DNA of 64,000 nucleotides from Stenotrophomonas maltophilia R551-3 (GTDB lineage Bacteria > Pseudomonadota > Gammaproteobacteria > Xanthomonadales > Xanthomonadaceae): positions 3,648,501-3,712,500 of the forward strand of contig NC_011071.1 of the NCBI RefSeq assembly GCF_000020665.1. Direction: 5' to 3'. The translations under genes were made by a program, and so were the position numbers. Below, piece by piece: positions 9,811 through 19,515 of this stretch. The notes below the pieces were generated by a model. The model was not told where the DNA came from. It did no database searches and saw only the letters and a program-made list of their open reading frames with translations. How positions within the stretch are numbered: the first letter of the stretch is position 1; the number at the start of each line of letters is the position of its first letter.

Positions 9811-9849
9811 GGGGTCAGAGCCCTCTCCGTTGGAGAGGGATCCGACCCC
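9811..9849 (-). repeat. GGGTCAGA-class palindrome after spoT
   Basis: On the gene strand: GGGGTCGGATCCCTCTCC, loop AAC, GGAGAGGGCTCTGACCCC. It starts 9 bases after the spoT stop codon and has the same orientation and the same two asymmetric positions as the copies after recG and argD; its inner arm differs. Confidence 0.7.
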
Positions 9850-9858
9850 GGGTTCGTG

Positions 9859-12021
9859 TTACTGGCGGCGCACGGCCTGCACGACCGACAAGCGGCGCAG
9901 GCGGCGCATCACTTCGGCCAGGTGGTTGCGGTCGCGCACCTGGATGTTGAACGCCAGCACGGCGGCGTTGAAGTCGCGGTCCAGGTAATCCACGCGCTCG
10001 ATGTTGGAATGGCTCTGCGCGATGGCCGCGGCCAGCTGCGCCAGCACGCCGGTGCCGTTCTCCACTTCCACCACCAGCGAGGTGTCGTAGTCGCCGGAAA
10101 CGGTGGTGTCCCAGCCGATCGGCACCCAGCGCTCGGGCGACTTGCGCAGCTCGGCCAGGTTCGGGCAGTCCATGCGGTGCACCACGATGCCCTTGCCGGC
10201 GGTGTGGTAGCCCATGATCTCGTCGCCGGGAATCGGCTGGCAGCAGCCGGCGAAGGTGACCACGCCGCGCTCGCTGCCGTTGATCAGGATCTTTTCCTGC
10301 GAGTGGTGGCGCGAATGCGGGCCGCCACGCAGTTCGGCGTAGGCCATCAGCGCCTGTGCCGCCTGGGTCGGCATCCAGTTGCCCAGCGCGACCTCGGCCA
10401 GCAGCGCCTCCAGACGCGGGAAGCGGTGCTCGGCCAGGAACGCATCCAGGCGTCCCTTCGGCAGCCGCTCCAGCGAGGAATCCATCGCTTCCAGCGCGCG
10501 GTCGAGCATGCGATGCCCCAGCTGCACGGCGTCTTCGTGCTCCAGCTGCTTGAGCTGGTGGCGGATGGCGGTGCGCGCCTTGCTGGTGACCACGAATTCC
10601 AGCCACTGCGGTTTCGGCGTGGCCGAGCGCGCGGTGATGATCTCCACCGACTGGCCCGACACCAGCTTGGTCCGCAACGGCACCAGCTTCTTGTCCACGC
10701 GCGAAGCGACCGCCATGTTGCCGACGTCGGTGTGCACGGCATAGGCGAAATCGAGCGCGGTGGAGTTGCGCGGCAGCGCCAGGATCTTGCCCTTTGGGGT
10801 GAACAGGTAGACCTCGTCCGGGAACAGGTCGACCTTGACGTTGTCGAGGAACTCCAGCGACGAACCGGCAGCACGCTGCGAGTCGATCAGTTCAACGATC
10901 CAGGCATGCGCGCGGCTCTGTGCGCTGTTGGGCGAATCACCACCGAACTTGTAGGTCCAGTGCGCGGCCACGCCGCGTTCGGCGATCAGGTCCATCTCCT
11001 CGGTACGGATCTGCACTTCGATCGGCGAGCCATACGGCCCGAACAGCACCGTGTGCAGCGACTGGTAGCCGTTGGCCTTGGGAATGGCGATGAAGTCGCG
11101 GAAGCGCCCATCCAGCGGCTTGAAGGTAGCGTGCACCGAACCCAGCGCGTGGTAGCAGCTGGGCACGCTGCGCACGACCAGGCGGAAACCGAACACATCC
11201 ATCACCTGGTCGAAGGATTTGTTCTCTTCGTGCATCTTGTTGTAGATGCTCCACGGCGTCTTGATGCGGCTGACCAGGCGGTGCTCGATGCCCTCCTTGG
11301 CCAGGCGCTGCGACAACTGCACTTCCACCTGCGCCAGCGCCTCGCGGCGCACCACCGGCTGGCTGCGGATGTGCTTTTCCAGGATGGCATGGCGCCACGG
11401 ATACAGCGCCTTGAACCCGAGGTTCTGCAGTTCGCTCTTGACCAGGCTCATGCCCAGGCGCTGGGCGATGGGCGCGTAGATCTCCAGCGTCTCGCGGGCG
11501 ATGCGGCCACGTGCCTCGCGGCTCTGCGCGCCCAGCGTGCGCATGTTGTGCAGGCGGTCTGCCAGCTTGATCATGATCACGCGCAGGTCGCGCGACATCG
11601 CCAGCAGCATCTTGCGGAAGCTCTCGGCGGCAGCCTCCTGGCGGTCGCGGAACTTCAGCTTGTCCAGCTTGGTCACGCCGTCGACCAGCTCGGCCACGGC
11701 CTCACCGAACTCGGCCGACAGCGCCTCACGGGTCAGCGGGGTGTCTTCAATGGTGTCGTGCAGGATCGCGGCGATCAGCGCCTCCACGTCCAGGCCCAGC
11801 TCGGCCAGCACCTGGGCCACGGCCACCGGATGGGTGATATAGGGCTCGCCCGACTTGCGCGTCTGCCCAGCATGCGCGGCGGCGCCGACTTCCCAGGCGC
11901 GGCGCAGCAGCGGCAGCTGCTCGGGCGGCAGGTAGTGGGCGGCGCGTTCAAGCTGGAGGACGTAGTCGGGTACGGCGGCAGCGGGGACTGCGGCGACCTT
12001 GGCAGTGGGGCCTGGGTTCAT
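9859..12021 (-). CDS. spoT: Bifunctional (p)ppGpp synthetase/hydrolase SpoT
   Basis: A 720-residue RelA/SpoT homologue that makes and degrades the alarmone (p)ppGpp. The hydrolase HD domain is intact: HAGQTRKSGEPYITHPVAVA (50-69) and HDTIED (88-93). The synthetase region includes RIKTPWSIYNKMHEE and GYQSLHTVLFGPYG. A TGS domain follows (VYLFTPKGKILALPRNSTAL near 400), then a Cys-rich segment and a C-terminal ACT domain (VENGTGVLAQLAAAIAQSHS). The intact HD motif supports SpoT rather than RelA. It lies downstream of gmk and rpoZ as in E. coli. The start at 12021 precedes the HD domain by the usual distance. Confidence 0.97.
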   Translation of the reverse strand: MNPGPTAKVAAVPAAAVPDYVLQLERAAHYLPPEQLPLLRRAWEVGAAAHAGQTRKSGEPYITHPVAVAQVLAELGLDVEALIAAILHDTIEDTPLTREALSAEFGEAVAELVDGVTKLDKLKFRDRQEAAAESFRKMLLAMSRDLRVIMIKLADRLHNMRTLGAQSREARGRIARETLEIYAPIAQRLGMSLVKSELQNLGFKALYPWRHAILEKHIRSQPVVRREALAQVEVQLSQRLAKEGIEHRLVSRIKTPWSIYNKMHEENKSFDQVMDVFGFRLVVRSVPSCYHALGSVHATFKPLDGRFRDFIAIPKANGYQSLHTVLFGPYGSPIEVQIRTEEMDLIAERGVAAHWTYKFGGDSPNSAQSRAHAWIVELIDSQRAAGSSLEFLDNVKVDLFPDEVYLFTPKGKILALPRNSTALDFAYAVHTDVGNMAVASRVDKKLVPLRTKLVSGQSVEIITARSATPKPQWLEFVVTSKARTAIRHQLKQLEHEDAVQLGHRMLDRALEAMDSSLERLPKGRLDAFLAEHRFPRLEALLAEVALGNWMPTQAAQALMAYAELRGGPHSRHHSQEKILINGSERGVVTFAGCCQPIPGDEIMGYHTAGKGIVVHRMDCPNLAELRKSPERWVPIGWDTTVSGDYDTSLVVEVENGTGVLAQLAAAIAQSHSNIERVDYLDRDFNAAVLAFNIQVRDRNHLAEVMRRLRRLSVVQAVRRQ

Positions 12022-12069
12022 GCCCGAAGCCTATGCCAGTGCGCCGTTTACGGCAAATCCTGAATGCGA

Positions 12070-12094
12070 AACAGCCCGCACGGGGCGGGCTGTT
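12070..12094 (-). terminator. Hairpin between rpoZ and spoT
   Basis: A perfect AACAGCCCGC / GCGGGCTGTT stem, followed on the minus strand only by TTTC. It could attenuate read-through from rpoZ into spoT rather than terminate fully. Confidence 0.5.
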
Positions 12095-12127
12095 CGGCGT
12101 ATCCAGCAATGACCTTGATCGATGCGA

Positions 12128-12427
12128 TCAATCGTCGTTCTTGGACATGTCTTCGTCGGCGACCACTTCGGCGGCGGCCCACTCCAGCGCTTCGCGCTCG
12201 GCGCGCTCACGCTCGGCCTTCTCGACTTCGTCGATCAGCGCGTTGTCGATCTTGCGGGCGGCGATTTCGCGCAGTGCCAGCACGGTCGGCTTGTCCTCGG
12301 TCTCGCTGTTGTCCAGCGTGGCCTGCACGCCGTTGGCGAGCTGGCGGGCACGCTTGGAAGCCATCATGACCAGTTCGAAACGGTTGTTAACGACTTCCAG
12401 GCAATCTTCTACGGTGATGCGGGCCAT
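12128..12427 (-). CDS. rpoZ: DNA-directed RNA polymerase omega subunit
   Basis: A 99-residue protein that binds the C-terminus of beta-prime and helps RNA polymerase assembly. The family start [20 protein letters not shown] is intact, with the conserved RARQLANG and [15 protein letters not shown] that follow. The acidic C-terminal tail is typical. It sits between gmk and spoT, the usual place. Confidence 0.97.
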   Translation of the reverse strand: MARITVEDCLEVVNNRFELVMMASKRARQLANGVQATLDNSETEDKPTVLALREIAARKIDNALIDEVEKAERERAEREALEWAAAEVVADEDMSKNDD

Positions 12428-12537
12428 ACGGGCTCCCGGCGACCGGTCGGCCGCTCAGTCGAATGAGGGAAAGGGGACGGAGTGTACTGGCAGGGGCTGG
12501 ACAAAATCAAGCCAACCCCCACCCGATTCTTTTGGAA

Positions 12538-13203
12538 TCAGTCAGTTGCGCCCGGATCAGGGGTCAGCAGCGCCTGGATCAGGCCGGCGTGGCGGACCTT
12601 CTGGGCCTCCCGGCGCAGGCGGCTGGCGGTGAAGATGGCACACAGCTCGTCCACGGCGGTGTCGAACACCTCGTTGACGATGACGTAGTCGAACTCGTTG
12701 AAGTGCAGCATCTCGTCACGGGCGGCACCCAGGCGCTGGGCGATGACCGCCTCACTGTCCTGCCCGCGCTTGCGCATGCGGTCCTGCAGGGCCTGCTTGG
12801 ACGGCGGCAGGATGAACACGGTGACCGTGCCCGGCACCAGCTGGCGTACCTGCTGCGCCCCCTGCCAGTCGATCTCCAGCAGCACGTCCTGGCCGGCAGC
12901 GAGCTGCGGTTCCACCGACTGGCGGGCGGTGCCCTTCCAGTCGCCGTGCACCCAGGCATGCTCGAAGAAGTCGCCGGCGGCGATCATCTGCTCGAACTTC
13001 TCGGCACTGACGAAGTGGTAGTGCTTGCCGTTCACTTCACCCGGGCGCATGGCGCGCGAAGTGAAGGAGATCGACAGGGCGATCTGCGGATCACGCGCCA
13101 GGGTGGCATTGACGATGCTGCTCTTGCCGGCACCGGAGGGGGCGGCAACGATGTACAGCGTGCCGCGCGCAACGGCGTCCGACGGCTTCGACGGGGCGCT
13201 CAT
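12538..13203 (-). CDS. gmk: Guanylate kinase
   Basis: A 221-residue enzyme phosphorylating GMP to GDP with ATP. The P-loop APSGAGKSS is at residues 21-29; SFTSRAMRPGEVNGKHYHFV is the GMP-binding region, and LLEIDWQGAQQVR follows. The Met at 13203 (MSAPSKPSD) is preferred over a Met 47 codons upstream, since that extension has no family counterpart. First gene of the gmk-rpoZ-spoT block. The 291-base gap to the divergent fdnG carries promoters for both directions. Confidence 0.96.
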   Translation of the reverse strand: MSAPSKPSDAVARGTLYIVAAPSGAGKSSIVNATLARDPQIALSISFTSRAMRPGEVNGKHYHFVSAEKFEQMIAAGDFFEHAWVHGDWKGTARQSVEPQLAAGQDVLLEIDWQGAQQVRQLVPGTVTVFILPPSKQALQDRMRKRGQDSEAVIAQRLGAARDEMLHFNEFDYVIVNEVFDTAVDELCAIFTASRLRREAQKVRHAGLIQALLTPDPGATD

Positions 13204-13428
13204 GCGCGGAACCCAACTGGTTGATTTCGCAAAATTTTTCCTCAGTGTTCCAGATCCGGCGCGGAGGATCGCGCCAGGACGGCGGGGGCTGCGCGGAACA
13301 TCCTGGAACCAGGCCCGGCAGACGGCTCCCCGGGGTGCGGGCACGCAACTTTAGCAGAGGCGCCCCTTTCCGCGCCCGGCCAGCGGGCTGCCGGGCCTTG
13401 TGCCACATGGGCGTGCGGGGGCCTGTGC

Positions 13429-13434
13429 TATAAC
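13429..13434 (+). promoter_or_regulatory. Putative -10 box of the formate dehydrogenase operon
   Basis: TATAAC 60 bases before the fdnG start codon. A weak TTGAT-N4-CAAAA sequence lies on the gmk side (near 13219) and resembles half of an FNR/Anr site. The evidence for oxygen control is slight. AGGAG at 13483 is a good ribosome site for fdnG. Confidence 0.35.
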
Positions 13435-13494
13435 CGGGCCGTACCCACCGACAGCCCGGAGGCCTGCGCCTCCTCGCCATCCCAGGAGAACGGC

Positions 13495-16400
13495 ATGCCC
13501 TCGATGAGCCGCCGCCAGTTCCTGAAAGTGACCGGGACAACCCTGGTCGGCTCCAGTCTGGCATTGATGGGCTTCGCGCCCGGCATCGCGCTCGCGGAGG
13601 TCAGGCAGTACAAGCTGACCCGCGCGACCGAGACCCGCAACACCTGTACATACTGTTCGGTGGCCTGCGGCATCCTGATGTACAGCCTCGGCGATGGCGC
13701 CAAGAACGCCGAGCCGAGCATCTTCCATATCGAGGGCGACCCGGACCATCCGGTCAACCGAGGCACGCTGTGCCCGAAGGGTGCCGGACTGGCCGACATC
13801 ATCCACAGCAAGTCGCGCCTGCTCTACCCCGAGTACCGCGCGCCGGGCTCGAACGAGTGGAAGCGGCTGAGCTGGGACGATGCGCTGGACCGCATCGCGC
13901 GGCTGATGAAGGAAGACCGCGATGCCAACTTCGTGCAGCAGAACGAAGCCGGGCAGACGGTCAACCGCTGGCTGACCACCGGCATGCTGGCCGCCTCGGC
14001 CACCAGCAATGAAACCGCGGTGCTGACCCACAAGGTCGTGCGCTCCCTTGGCATGTTGGCATTCGACAACCAGGCACGTGTCTGACACGGCCCGACGGTG
14101 GCAGGTCTTGCCCCGACGCTAGGCCGTGGTGCGATGACGAATCACTGGGTCGACATCAAGAATGCCGACCTGGTGCTGATCATGGGTGGCAATGCCGCCG
14201 AGGCGCATCCGTGCGGGTTCAAATGGGTGACCGAGGCCAAGGCCCACAACAAGGCCCGGCTGATCGTGGTCGATCCGCGTTTCAACCGCTCGGCCGCGGT
14301 GGCCGACGTGTACGCGCCGATCCGCACCGGCACCGACATCGTGTTCCTGGGCGGCCTGATCAACTACCTGTTGACCGAGGACCGCATCCAGCACGAGTAC
14401 GTGCTGAACTACACCGACATGTCGTTCCTGGTGAAGGACGAATTCGCCTTCAAGGACGGCCTGTATTCGGGCTACAACGAAGAGAAGCGCAGCTACGACC
14501 GTTCCAGCTGGGACTACGTGTACGGCGATGATGGCTTCGTGCGCAGCGACCCGACGCTGAAGGACCCACGCTGCGTCTACACCCTGCTCAAGCAGCACTA
14601 CGCGCGCTACACCGTGGAGATGGTCGAACGCATCTGCGGCACGCCGGCCGACAGCATCCGCCAGGTCTGGGACATGATCGCGTCCACCGCCGGCAAGGAC
14701 AAGGCGATGACCATCCTGTACGCGCTGGGCTGGACGCAGCACTCGGTGGGTGCGCAGAACGTGCGCGCCGGCACCATGGTGCAGCTGCTGCTGGGCAACA
14801 TCGGCGTGGCCGGCGGTGGCATGAACGCGCTGCGCGGGCATTCCAACATCCAGGGCCTGACCGACATCGGCCTGATGTCCGACCTGCTGCCCGGCTACCT
14901 GACCCTGCCGAAGCAGGACGAGCAGGACTACGACGCCTACATCGCCAAGCGCACACAGAAGCCACTGCGCGCCAACCAGATGTCGTTCTGGCAGAACTAC
15001 CCGAAGTTCCACGTCAGCCTGATGAAGTCGTGGTGGGGCGACGCCGCCACTGCGGACAACAACTGGTGCTTCGACCATCTGCCCAAGCTCGACAAGCCGT
15101 ACGACATGCTGCAGGCGTACGAGCTGATGAACGAAGGCAAGATCCACGGCTACATCTGCCAGGGCTTCAACCCGCTGGCCTCGGCGCCGAACAAGGGCAA
15201 GCTGATCAGTGCGTTCTCCAAGCTGAAGTTCATGGTCAGCATGGACCCGCTGGAAACCGAGACCATCGCGTTCTGGCAGAACCACGGCGCACTGAACGAC
15301 GTCGACCCGGGCACGATCCAGACCGAAGTGTTCCGCCTGCCGACCACCTCGTTTGCCGAGGAAAACGGCGCGGTGGTGAACTCCTCGCGCTGGCTGCAGT
15401 GGCACTGGAAGGGGGCCAATCCGCCGGGCGAAGCGCGCAGCGACATCGAGATCATGTCCGAGCTGTTCCATCGCATCAAAGCGATGTACGAAAAGGACGG
15501 TGGTGCGTGGTGGGATCCGGTGCGCGACCTGGCCTGGAAGTATTCCAACCCGGAACTGCCGACGCCGGAAGAACTGGCGATGGAGTACAACGGCAAGGCA
15601 CTGGTGGACGTGTTCGATCCGAAGGACCCGACCAAGCTGGTGCGCAAGGCCGGCGAGCAGCTGGCGGCATTTGGCGACCTGCGCGACGACGGCAGCACCG
15701 CCTCCGGCTGCTGGATCTACATCGGTGCCTGGGGCCCGACCGGCAACATGATGGCGCGGCGTGACAACAGCGACCCCACCGGTATCGGCAACACGCTGGG
15801 CTGGGCCTGGGCGTGGCCGGCCAACCGCCGCGTCATGTACAACCGCGCCTCGTGTGACGTGGCCGGCCAGCCGTTTGATCCGCGGCGCACGCTGCTCGCC
15901 TGGAACGGGAAAAACTGGGGCAGCGTGGACGTGCCGGACTTCAAGGCCGACGAAGATCCCGCAGGCGGGATGGGGCCGTTCATCATGAACCCGGAAGGCA
16001 TCGCCCGCTTCTTCGCCAAGGCCGGCATGGCCGAGGGGCCGTTCCCGGAGCACTACGAACCGTTCGATACGCCGCTGCGCAGCAACCCGCTCAGCCCCGG
16101 CCAGGCACTGACGCTGAACAACCCGGCGGCCCGCGTGTTCGCCAGCGATCGCGCACAGATCGGTTCGCCGGATGAGTTCCCGCATGTAGCCACCACTTAC
16201 CGGCTGACCGAGCATTTCCACTTCTGGACCAAGCACGGCAAGCTCAACGCCATCATCCAGCCCGAGCAGTTCGTCGAGATCGGCGCGGCCCTGGCCGACG
16301 AGCTGGGCATCAACAACGGCAGCCGTGTGCGGGTCAGTTCCAAGCGCGGCCACATCGAAGCGGTGGCGATGGTGACCAAGCGCATCAAGGCCCTGCAGAT

Positions 16401-16563
16401 TGATGGCAAAACCGTGCACCAGGTGGGCGTGCCGATCCACTGGGGCTTCCTCGGTGCGGCCAAGCCCGGATACATCGCCAATACGCTGACCAACGCCATC
16501 GGTGACGGCAATTCGCAGACGCCGGAGTCGAAGTGCATCCTGGTCAAGGTCGAGAAGGTGTAG
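13495..16563 (+). CDS. fdnG: Formate dehydrogenase-N alpha subunit, selenocysteine-containing (TGA at 14083 read through)
   Basis: One 1022-residue protein encoded across an in-frame TGA at 14083-14085 (residue 197). The context [16 protein letters not shown] matches the selenocysteine site of E. coli FdnG, and the frame stays open to 16563. Residues 4-31 are a Tat signal (SRRQFLK then a hydrophobic run ending in ALA), so the enzyme is exported folded. [10 protein letters not shown] and GTLCPKG supply the Cys ligands of a [4Fe-4S] cluster; the rest is the molybdenum bis-MGD fold. It oxidises periplasmic formate to CO2 and passes electrons to FdnH. First gene of fdnGHI, then fdhE and all sel genes. 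An automatic caller would split it into two genes at 14085/14098. Confidence 0.96.
14083..14114 (+). promoter_or_regulatory. Bacterial SECIS element with its UGA codon
   Basis: The UGA at 14083-14085 is followed after 11 bases by a hairpin: GG, bulged U, GGCA, loop GGUCU, UGCC, CC (14097-14114). The apical GGUCU loop and the bulged U are what SelB recognises in E. coli fdhF/fdnG mRNA. Confidence 0.92.
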
Positions 16564-16573
16564 GAGACACGCC

Positions 16574-17491
16574 ATGTCACTGCAATCCCTGGATATCATC
16601 CGCCGCTCGGCCACCACCACGCCCTCGCCGGAGGCACGTGGTGCGCATACCGGCCAGGTCGCCAAGCTGATCGATGTGAGCAAGTGCATCGGCTGCAAGG
16701 CCTGCCAGGTCGCCTGCATGGAGTGGAACGACCTGCGCGACGAGGTCGGCAGCTGCGTTGGCAGCTACGACAACCCGCCCGACCTGAGCGACCAGTCGTG
16801 GACGGTGATGAAGTTCCGCGAGTACGAGGACGAGAAGGGCAAGCTGGAGTGGCTGATCCGCAAGGAAGGCTGCATGCATTGCGCCGACCCGGGATGCCTG
16901 AAGGCCTGCCCGTCGCCGGGTGCGATCATCCAGTACGCCAACGGTATCGTCGACTTCCAGGAAGAGAACTGCATCGGCTGCGGCTACTGCGTGACCGGCT
17001 GCCCGTTCGACGTGCCGCGCATTTCCAAGAAGGACCACAAGGCCTACAAGTGCACGCTGTGTTCGGACCGGGTGGCGGTGGGCCAGGAACCGGCCTGCGT
17101 GAAGACCTGCCCGACCGGTGCGATCACCTTCGGCAGCAAGCAGGCGATGACCGAGCATGCCGCCGGGCGCGTGGAAGACCTGAAATCCCGTGGCTACGAG
17201 AACGCTGGTCTGTACGACCCGCAGGGCGTGGGTGGCACCCATGTGATGTATGTGCTGCAGCACGTGAACAAGCCCGAGCTGTACGCCGACCTGCCCAAGG
17301 ACCCGCGCATCAGCCCGATGGTGGAAGTGTGGAAGGGCGTCGCCAAACCGCTGGGCGTGCTGGCGATTGCCGCCACCGCCTTCGCCGGCTTCCTGCATTA
17401 CATCGGCATCGGCCGCAACACGGTGAACGATGAGGAAGAGGAGGAGGCCGAGCACGAGGCGAAGAAGATCGAAGAGGAGCAGCGGCCATGA
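16574..17491 (+). CDS. fdnH: Formate dehydrogenase-N iron-sulfur beta subunit
   Basis: A 305-residue electron-transfer subunit. Four ferredoxin-type Cys clusters are visible: [48 protein letters not shown] and [20 protein letters not shown], enough for four [4Fe-4S] centres. Near the C-terminus a single membrane helix ([20 protein letters not shown]) anchors it on the periplasmic side beside FdnI. The Met at 16574 is chosen because AGGAG lies 7 bases upstream and the protein then aligns with known FdnH; an upstream extension reads into fdnG. The stop overlaps the fdnI start (ATGA). Confidence 0.96.
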   Translation: MSLQSLDIIRRSATTTPSPEARGAHTGQVAKLIDVSKCIGCKACQVACMEWNDLRDEVGSCVGSYDNPPDLSDQSWTVMKFREYEDEKGKLEWLIRKEGCMHCADPGCLKACPSPGAIIQYANGIVDFQEENCIGCGYCVTGCPFDVPRISKKDHKAYKCTLCSDRVAVGQEPACVKTCPTGAITFGSKQAMTEHAAGRVEDLKSRGYENAGLYDPQGVGGTHVMYVLQHVNKPELYADLPKDPRISPMVEVWKGVAKPLGVLAIAATAFAGFLHYIGIGRNTVNDEEEEEAEHEAKKIEEEQRP

Positions 17492-18135
17492 AGTACGCCC
17501 CGCACCCGCGGCAGATCGTGCGCTACCGCGCGCCGACCCGCATCAACCACTGGATCGTGGCGATCTGCTTCGTGCTGACGGCGCTGTCCGGGCTGGCCCT
17601 GTTCCACCCTGCCCTGTTCCCGCTGACCCAGCTGTTCGGCGGGGGGCCGTGGACGCGCATCCTGCACCCGTTCATCGGCCTGGTGATGGTGGTGGGCTTC
17701 GCCTTGCTGGCGTTCCGCATGTGGCGCGACAACCTGCCGACCGCCGACGATGGCAAGTGGATGCGCGGCATGCGCGATGTGCTGCGCAACGAGGACGAGA
17801 AACTGCCGCCGGTAGGCCGCTTCAATGCCGGCCAGAAGCTGCTGTTCTGGGCCATCATCGGTTGCCTGTCGGCGTTGCTGCTGACCGGCTTCGTGATCTG
17901 GCGGCAGTACTTCAGCCACTTCTTCCCGATCGGGGCGATCCGCTTCTCGGTGCTTGCCCATGCGCTGTTCGGCTGGGTGCTGATCTGCGCGATCGTGGTG
18001 CACATCTACGCGGCGATCTGGATCAAGGGTTCGGTGCGGGCGATGACCCAGGGCAAGGTGACCTATGGGTGGGCGTACAAGCACCACCGGCAGTGGTTCC
18101 GGGACATCCTGCGCGGACGGCGGGGAGAGGGTTGA
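17488..18135 (+). CDS. fdnI: Formate dehydrogenase-N cytochrome b556 gamma subunit
   Basis: A 215-residue membrane protein with four predicted helices (about residues 21-40, 55-75, 115-135 and 150-175) and several His residues in or near them (RINHW, HPFIGL, HALFGW, HIYAAIW) suited to bind two b hemes. It takes electrons from FdnH and reduces quinone. The start overlaps fdnH by the ATGA arrangement. The operon is followed by a 390-base repeat-filled gap, so fdhE may have lower or separate expression. Confidence 0.95.
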   Translation: MKYAPHPRQIVRYRAPTRINHWIVAICFVLTALSGLALFHPALFPLTQLFGGGPWTRILHPFIGLVMVVGFALLAFRMWRDNLPTADDGKWMRGMRDVLRNEDEKLPPVGRFNAGQKLLFWAIIGCLSALLLTGFVIWRQYFSHFFPIGAIRFSVLAHALFGWVLICAIVVHIYAAIWIKGSVRAMTQGKVTYGWAYKHHRQWFRDILRGRRGEG

Positions 18136-18136
18136 C

Positions 18137-18383
18137 GGCAGGGCCTGCGGCCCTGCACCCGCAAAATCAACGTCAACGTCAACGGCAAAAGCGGGTTTCC
18201 TGGGGATGGCGGAGTGGGTCCGGTTGCGGGGGACGCTGCAAGTACGTCCATGTAAGCTCGGTCGCCGCATCCATGCGGCTCACGCCCCCGCAACCGGACC
18301 CACCCCGCCTTCGACAGTTTCCTGCGATCTGTCGGGACGGCGTTCTGCGTTGCTCTTGGTGGGTGTCGACCTTGGTCGACACG
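18137..18383 (+). repeat. Composite stem-loop module, copy 2
   Basis: Same order of parts as copy 1 (6554): GGCAGGGCC..GGCCCTGCACC hairpin, CAACGGCAAAAGCGGG, a long stem (18210-18233 with 18285-18309), inner hairpin GCCGCATCCATGCGGC (18264-18279), TTCGACAGTTTCC, CTGTCGGGACGGCGTTCTG, and GTGTCGACCTTGGTCGACAC. Stem differences from copy 1 are compensated. The 18136-18528 gap has no other content except the palindrome at 18405. Confidence 0.8.
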
Positions 18384-18404
18384 ATGAACACGGCAACAAC
18401 CGAT

Positions 18405-18445
18405 GGGGTCAGATCCGTTTTCCAGAGGAAAACGGATCTGACCCC
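18405..18445. repeat. Perfect GGGTCAGA-class palindrome before fdhE
   Basis: GGGGTCAGATCCGTTTTCC, loop AGA, then GGAAAACGGATCTGACCCC: 19-base perfect arms. It lies between fdnI and fdhE and could separate the two as a structure in the transcript. Confidence 0.75.
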
Positions 18446-18528
18446 AACCTTTCAAATGGCCGGCAGCACGCTGGACGCCAGCGCCGACAACGGCGAGGAT
18501 GGAGGCTGGTTCTTCCGGCTGGCCCTGC

Positions 18529-19512
18529 ATGGCGCAACGCATCCTTGAACCCGGTGAAATCGAGACGCTGGCCTCGCGCGATGTTCCGCGCATCATCCTG
18601 CCCGATGCTGCGTCCCTGTTCTCCGATCGCGCAGCACGCCTGCGCAGCCTGGCCGCGCACAGTGCCATCGGCGGTTACCTGCAGTTGCTGGCGGCGTTGG
18701 CCGAAGCGCAGCAGGCGCTGCTGGATGAATTGACGCCGCAGCAACGTGAAGCGCTGCAGGTACAGGCGCGCGCGCAGCAGTCGAGCGCTGCGGCCGGCGC
18801 CGGCATGCCGCTGCGTCCCGCCAACACCCTGCAGCTCGACGACCGCTGGCGCGGATGGTTGCGCACGCTGTGCCAACACTGTGCCGATGAAGCCGGCCTG
18901 CCGGCGGAAACCCGCCAGGAACTGCAACGCGTTGCCGCTGCCGATGACGCGTGGCTGGATGCGCAGGCGCACGCGGTGCTGGAGCGGGACGACGCGCCGT
19001 CGCTGGATGCGGTGGCTGCGCTGCTGGTGATGACGGCGCTGCAGGTGTACTGGGTGGTATTGGCCGAGAGCTTCCGCCCGGCCGATCTGAAGCCGCTGGC
19101 CGATGCACCCGGGCTGTGCCCGCTGTGCGGCACCCTGCCGGTGGTAAGCGTGGTGCAGGCACGCCCACCCTATGCGTCCTATCGCTACCTGTCGTGCGCG
19201 TTGTGCGCCTGCCAGTGGCACTACGTGCGCGTGCAGTGCAGCCAATGCGGCACCGCCGGCAAGGACATCGCCTACCGTGCACTGGCCGATGTGGATGGCG
19301 ACGCCGGCCACGCCGTGCGCGAAAGCGCAGTGCGCGCCGAGACCTGCGACCACTGCCACAGTTACCGCAAGATCCTGTACCTGGAAAAAGACCCGATGCT
19401 GGAACCGGTGGCCGACGATCTGGGCACCCTCGCACTGGACCTGCTGCTGGGCGAGGAAGGCTACGCGCGTGCCAGCCAGAACCCGCTGCTGTGGCAGGCC
19501 GACGGCGACTGA
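18529..19512 (+). CDS. fdhE: Formate dehydrogenase accessory protein FdhE
   Basis: A 327-residue cytosolic maturation factor for formate dehydrogenase-N/O. Its Cys motifs, expected to bind iron, are present: LCPLCGTLP, CALCACQWHYVRVQCSQCGT and CDHCHSYRKILY. The N-terminal part (VPRIILPDAASLFSDRAARL, GGYLQLLAAL) also follows the family. The start at 18529 (MAQRILEPGE) matches the usual N-terminus; a Met 10 codons earlier has the better GGATGGAGG context, so the exact start is open. selA follows after 3 bases. Confidence 0.93.
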   Translation: MAQRILEPGEIETLASRDVPRIILPDAASLFSDRAARLRSLAAHSAIGGYLQLLAALAEAQQALLDELTPQQREALQVQARAQQSSAAAGAGMPLRPANTLQLDDRWRGWLRTLCQHCADEAGLPAETRQELQRVAAADDAWLDAQAHAVLERDDAPSLDAVAALLVMTALQVYWVVLAESFRPADLKPLADAPGLCPLCGTLPVVSVVQARPPYASYRYLSCALCACQWHYVRVQCSQCGTAGKDIAYRALADVDGDAGHAVRESAVRAETCDHCHSYRKILYLEKDPMLEPVADDLGTLALDLLLGEEGYARASQNPLLWQADGD

Positions 19513-19515
19513 CCG

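Noticed and set aside
13218..13231. TTGAT-TTCG-CAAAA near gmk as an FNR/Anr site for the formate dehydrogenase operon.
   Set aside because: Only one half fits the TTGAT-N4-ATCAA consensus and it lies over 200 bases upstream of the likely fdnG -10 box.
14083..14085. TGA that splits the formate dehydrogenase alpha gene, at first sight a nonsense mutation or pseudogene.
   Set aside because: The frame continues, the residues around it match the selenocysteine site of FdnG, a SECIS hairpin follows and all sel genes are present.
14119..16719. An 866-codon minus-strand frame opposite fdnG.
   Set aside because: It is the antisense of a strongly coding high-GC gene; His/Val/Ala/Gln-rich composition with no domain. 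The same applies to long antisense frames opposite spoT, hppA, hemL and the DUF1631 gene.
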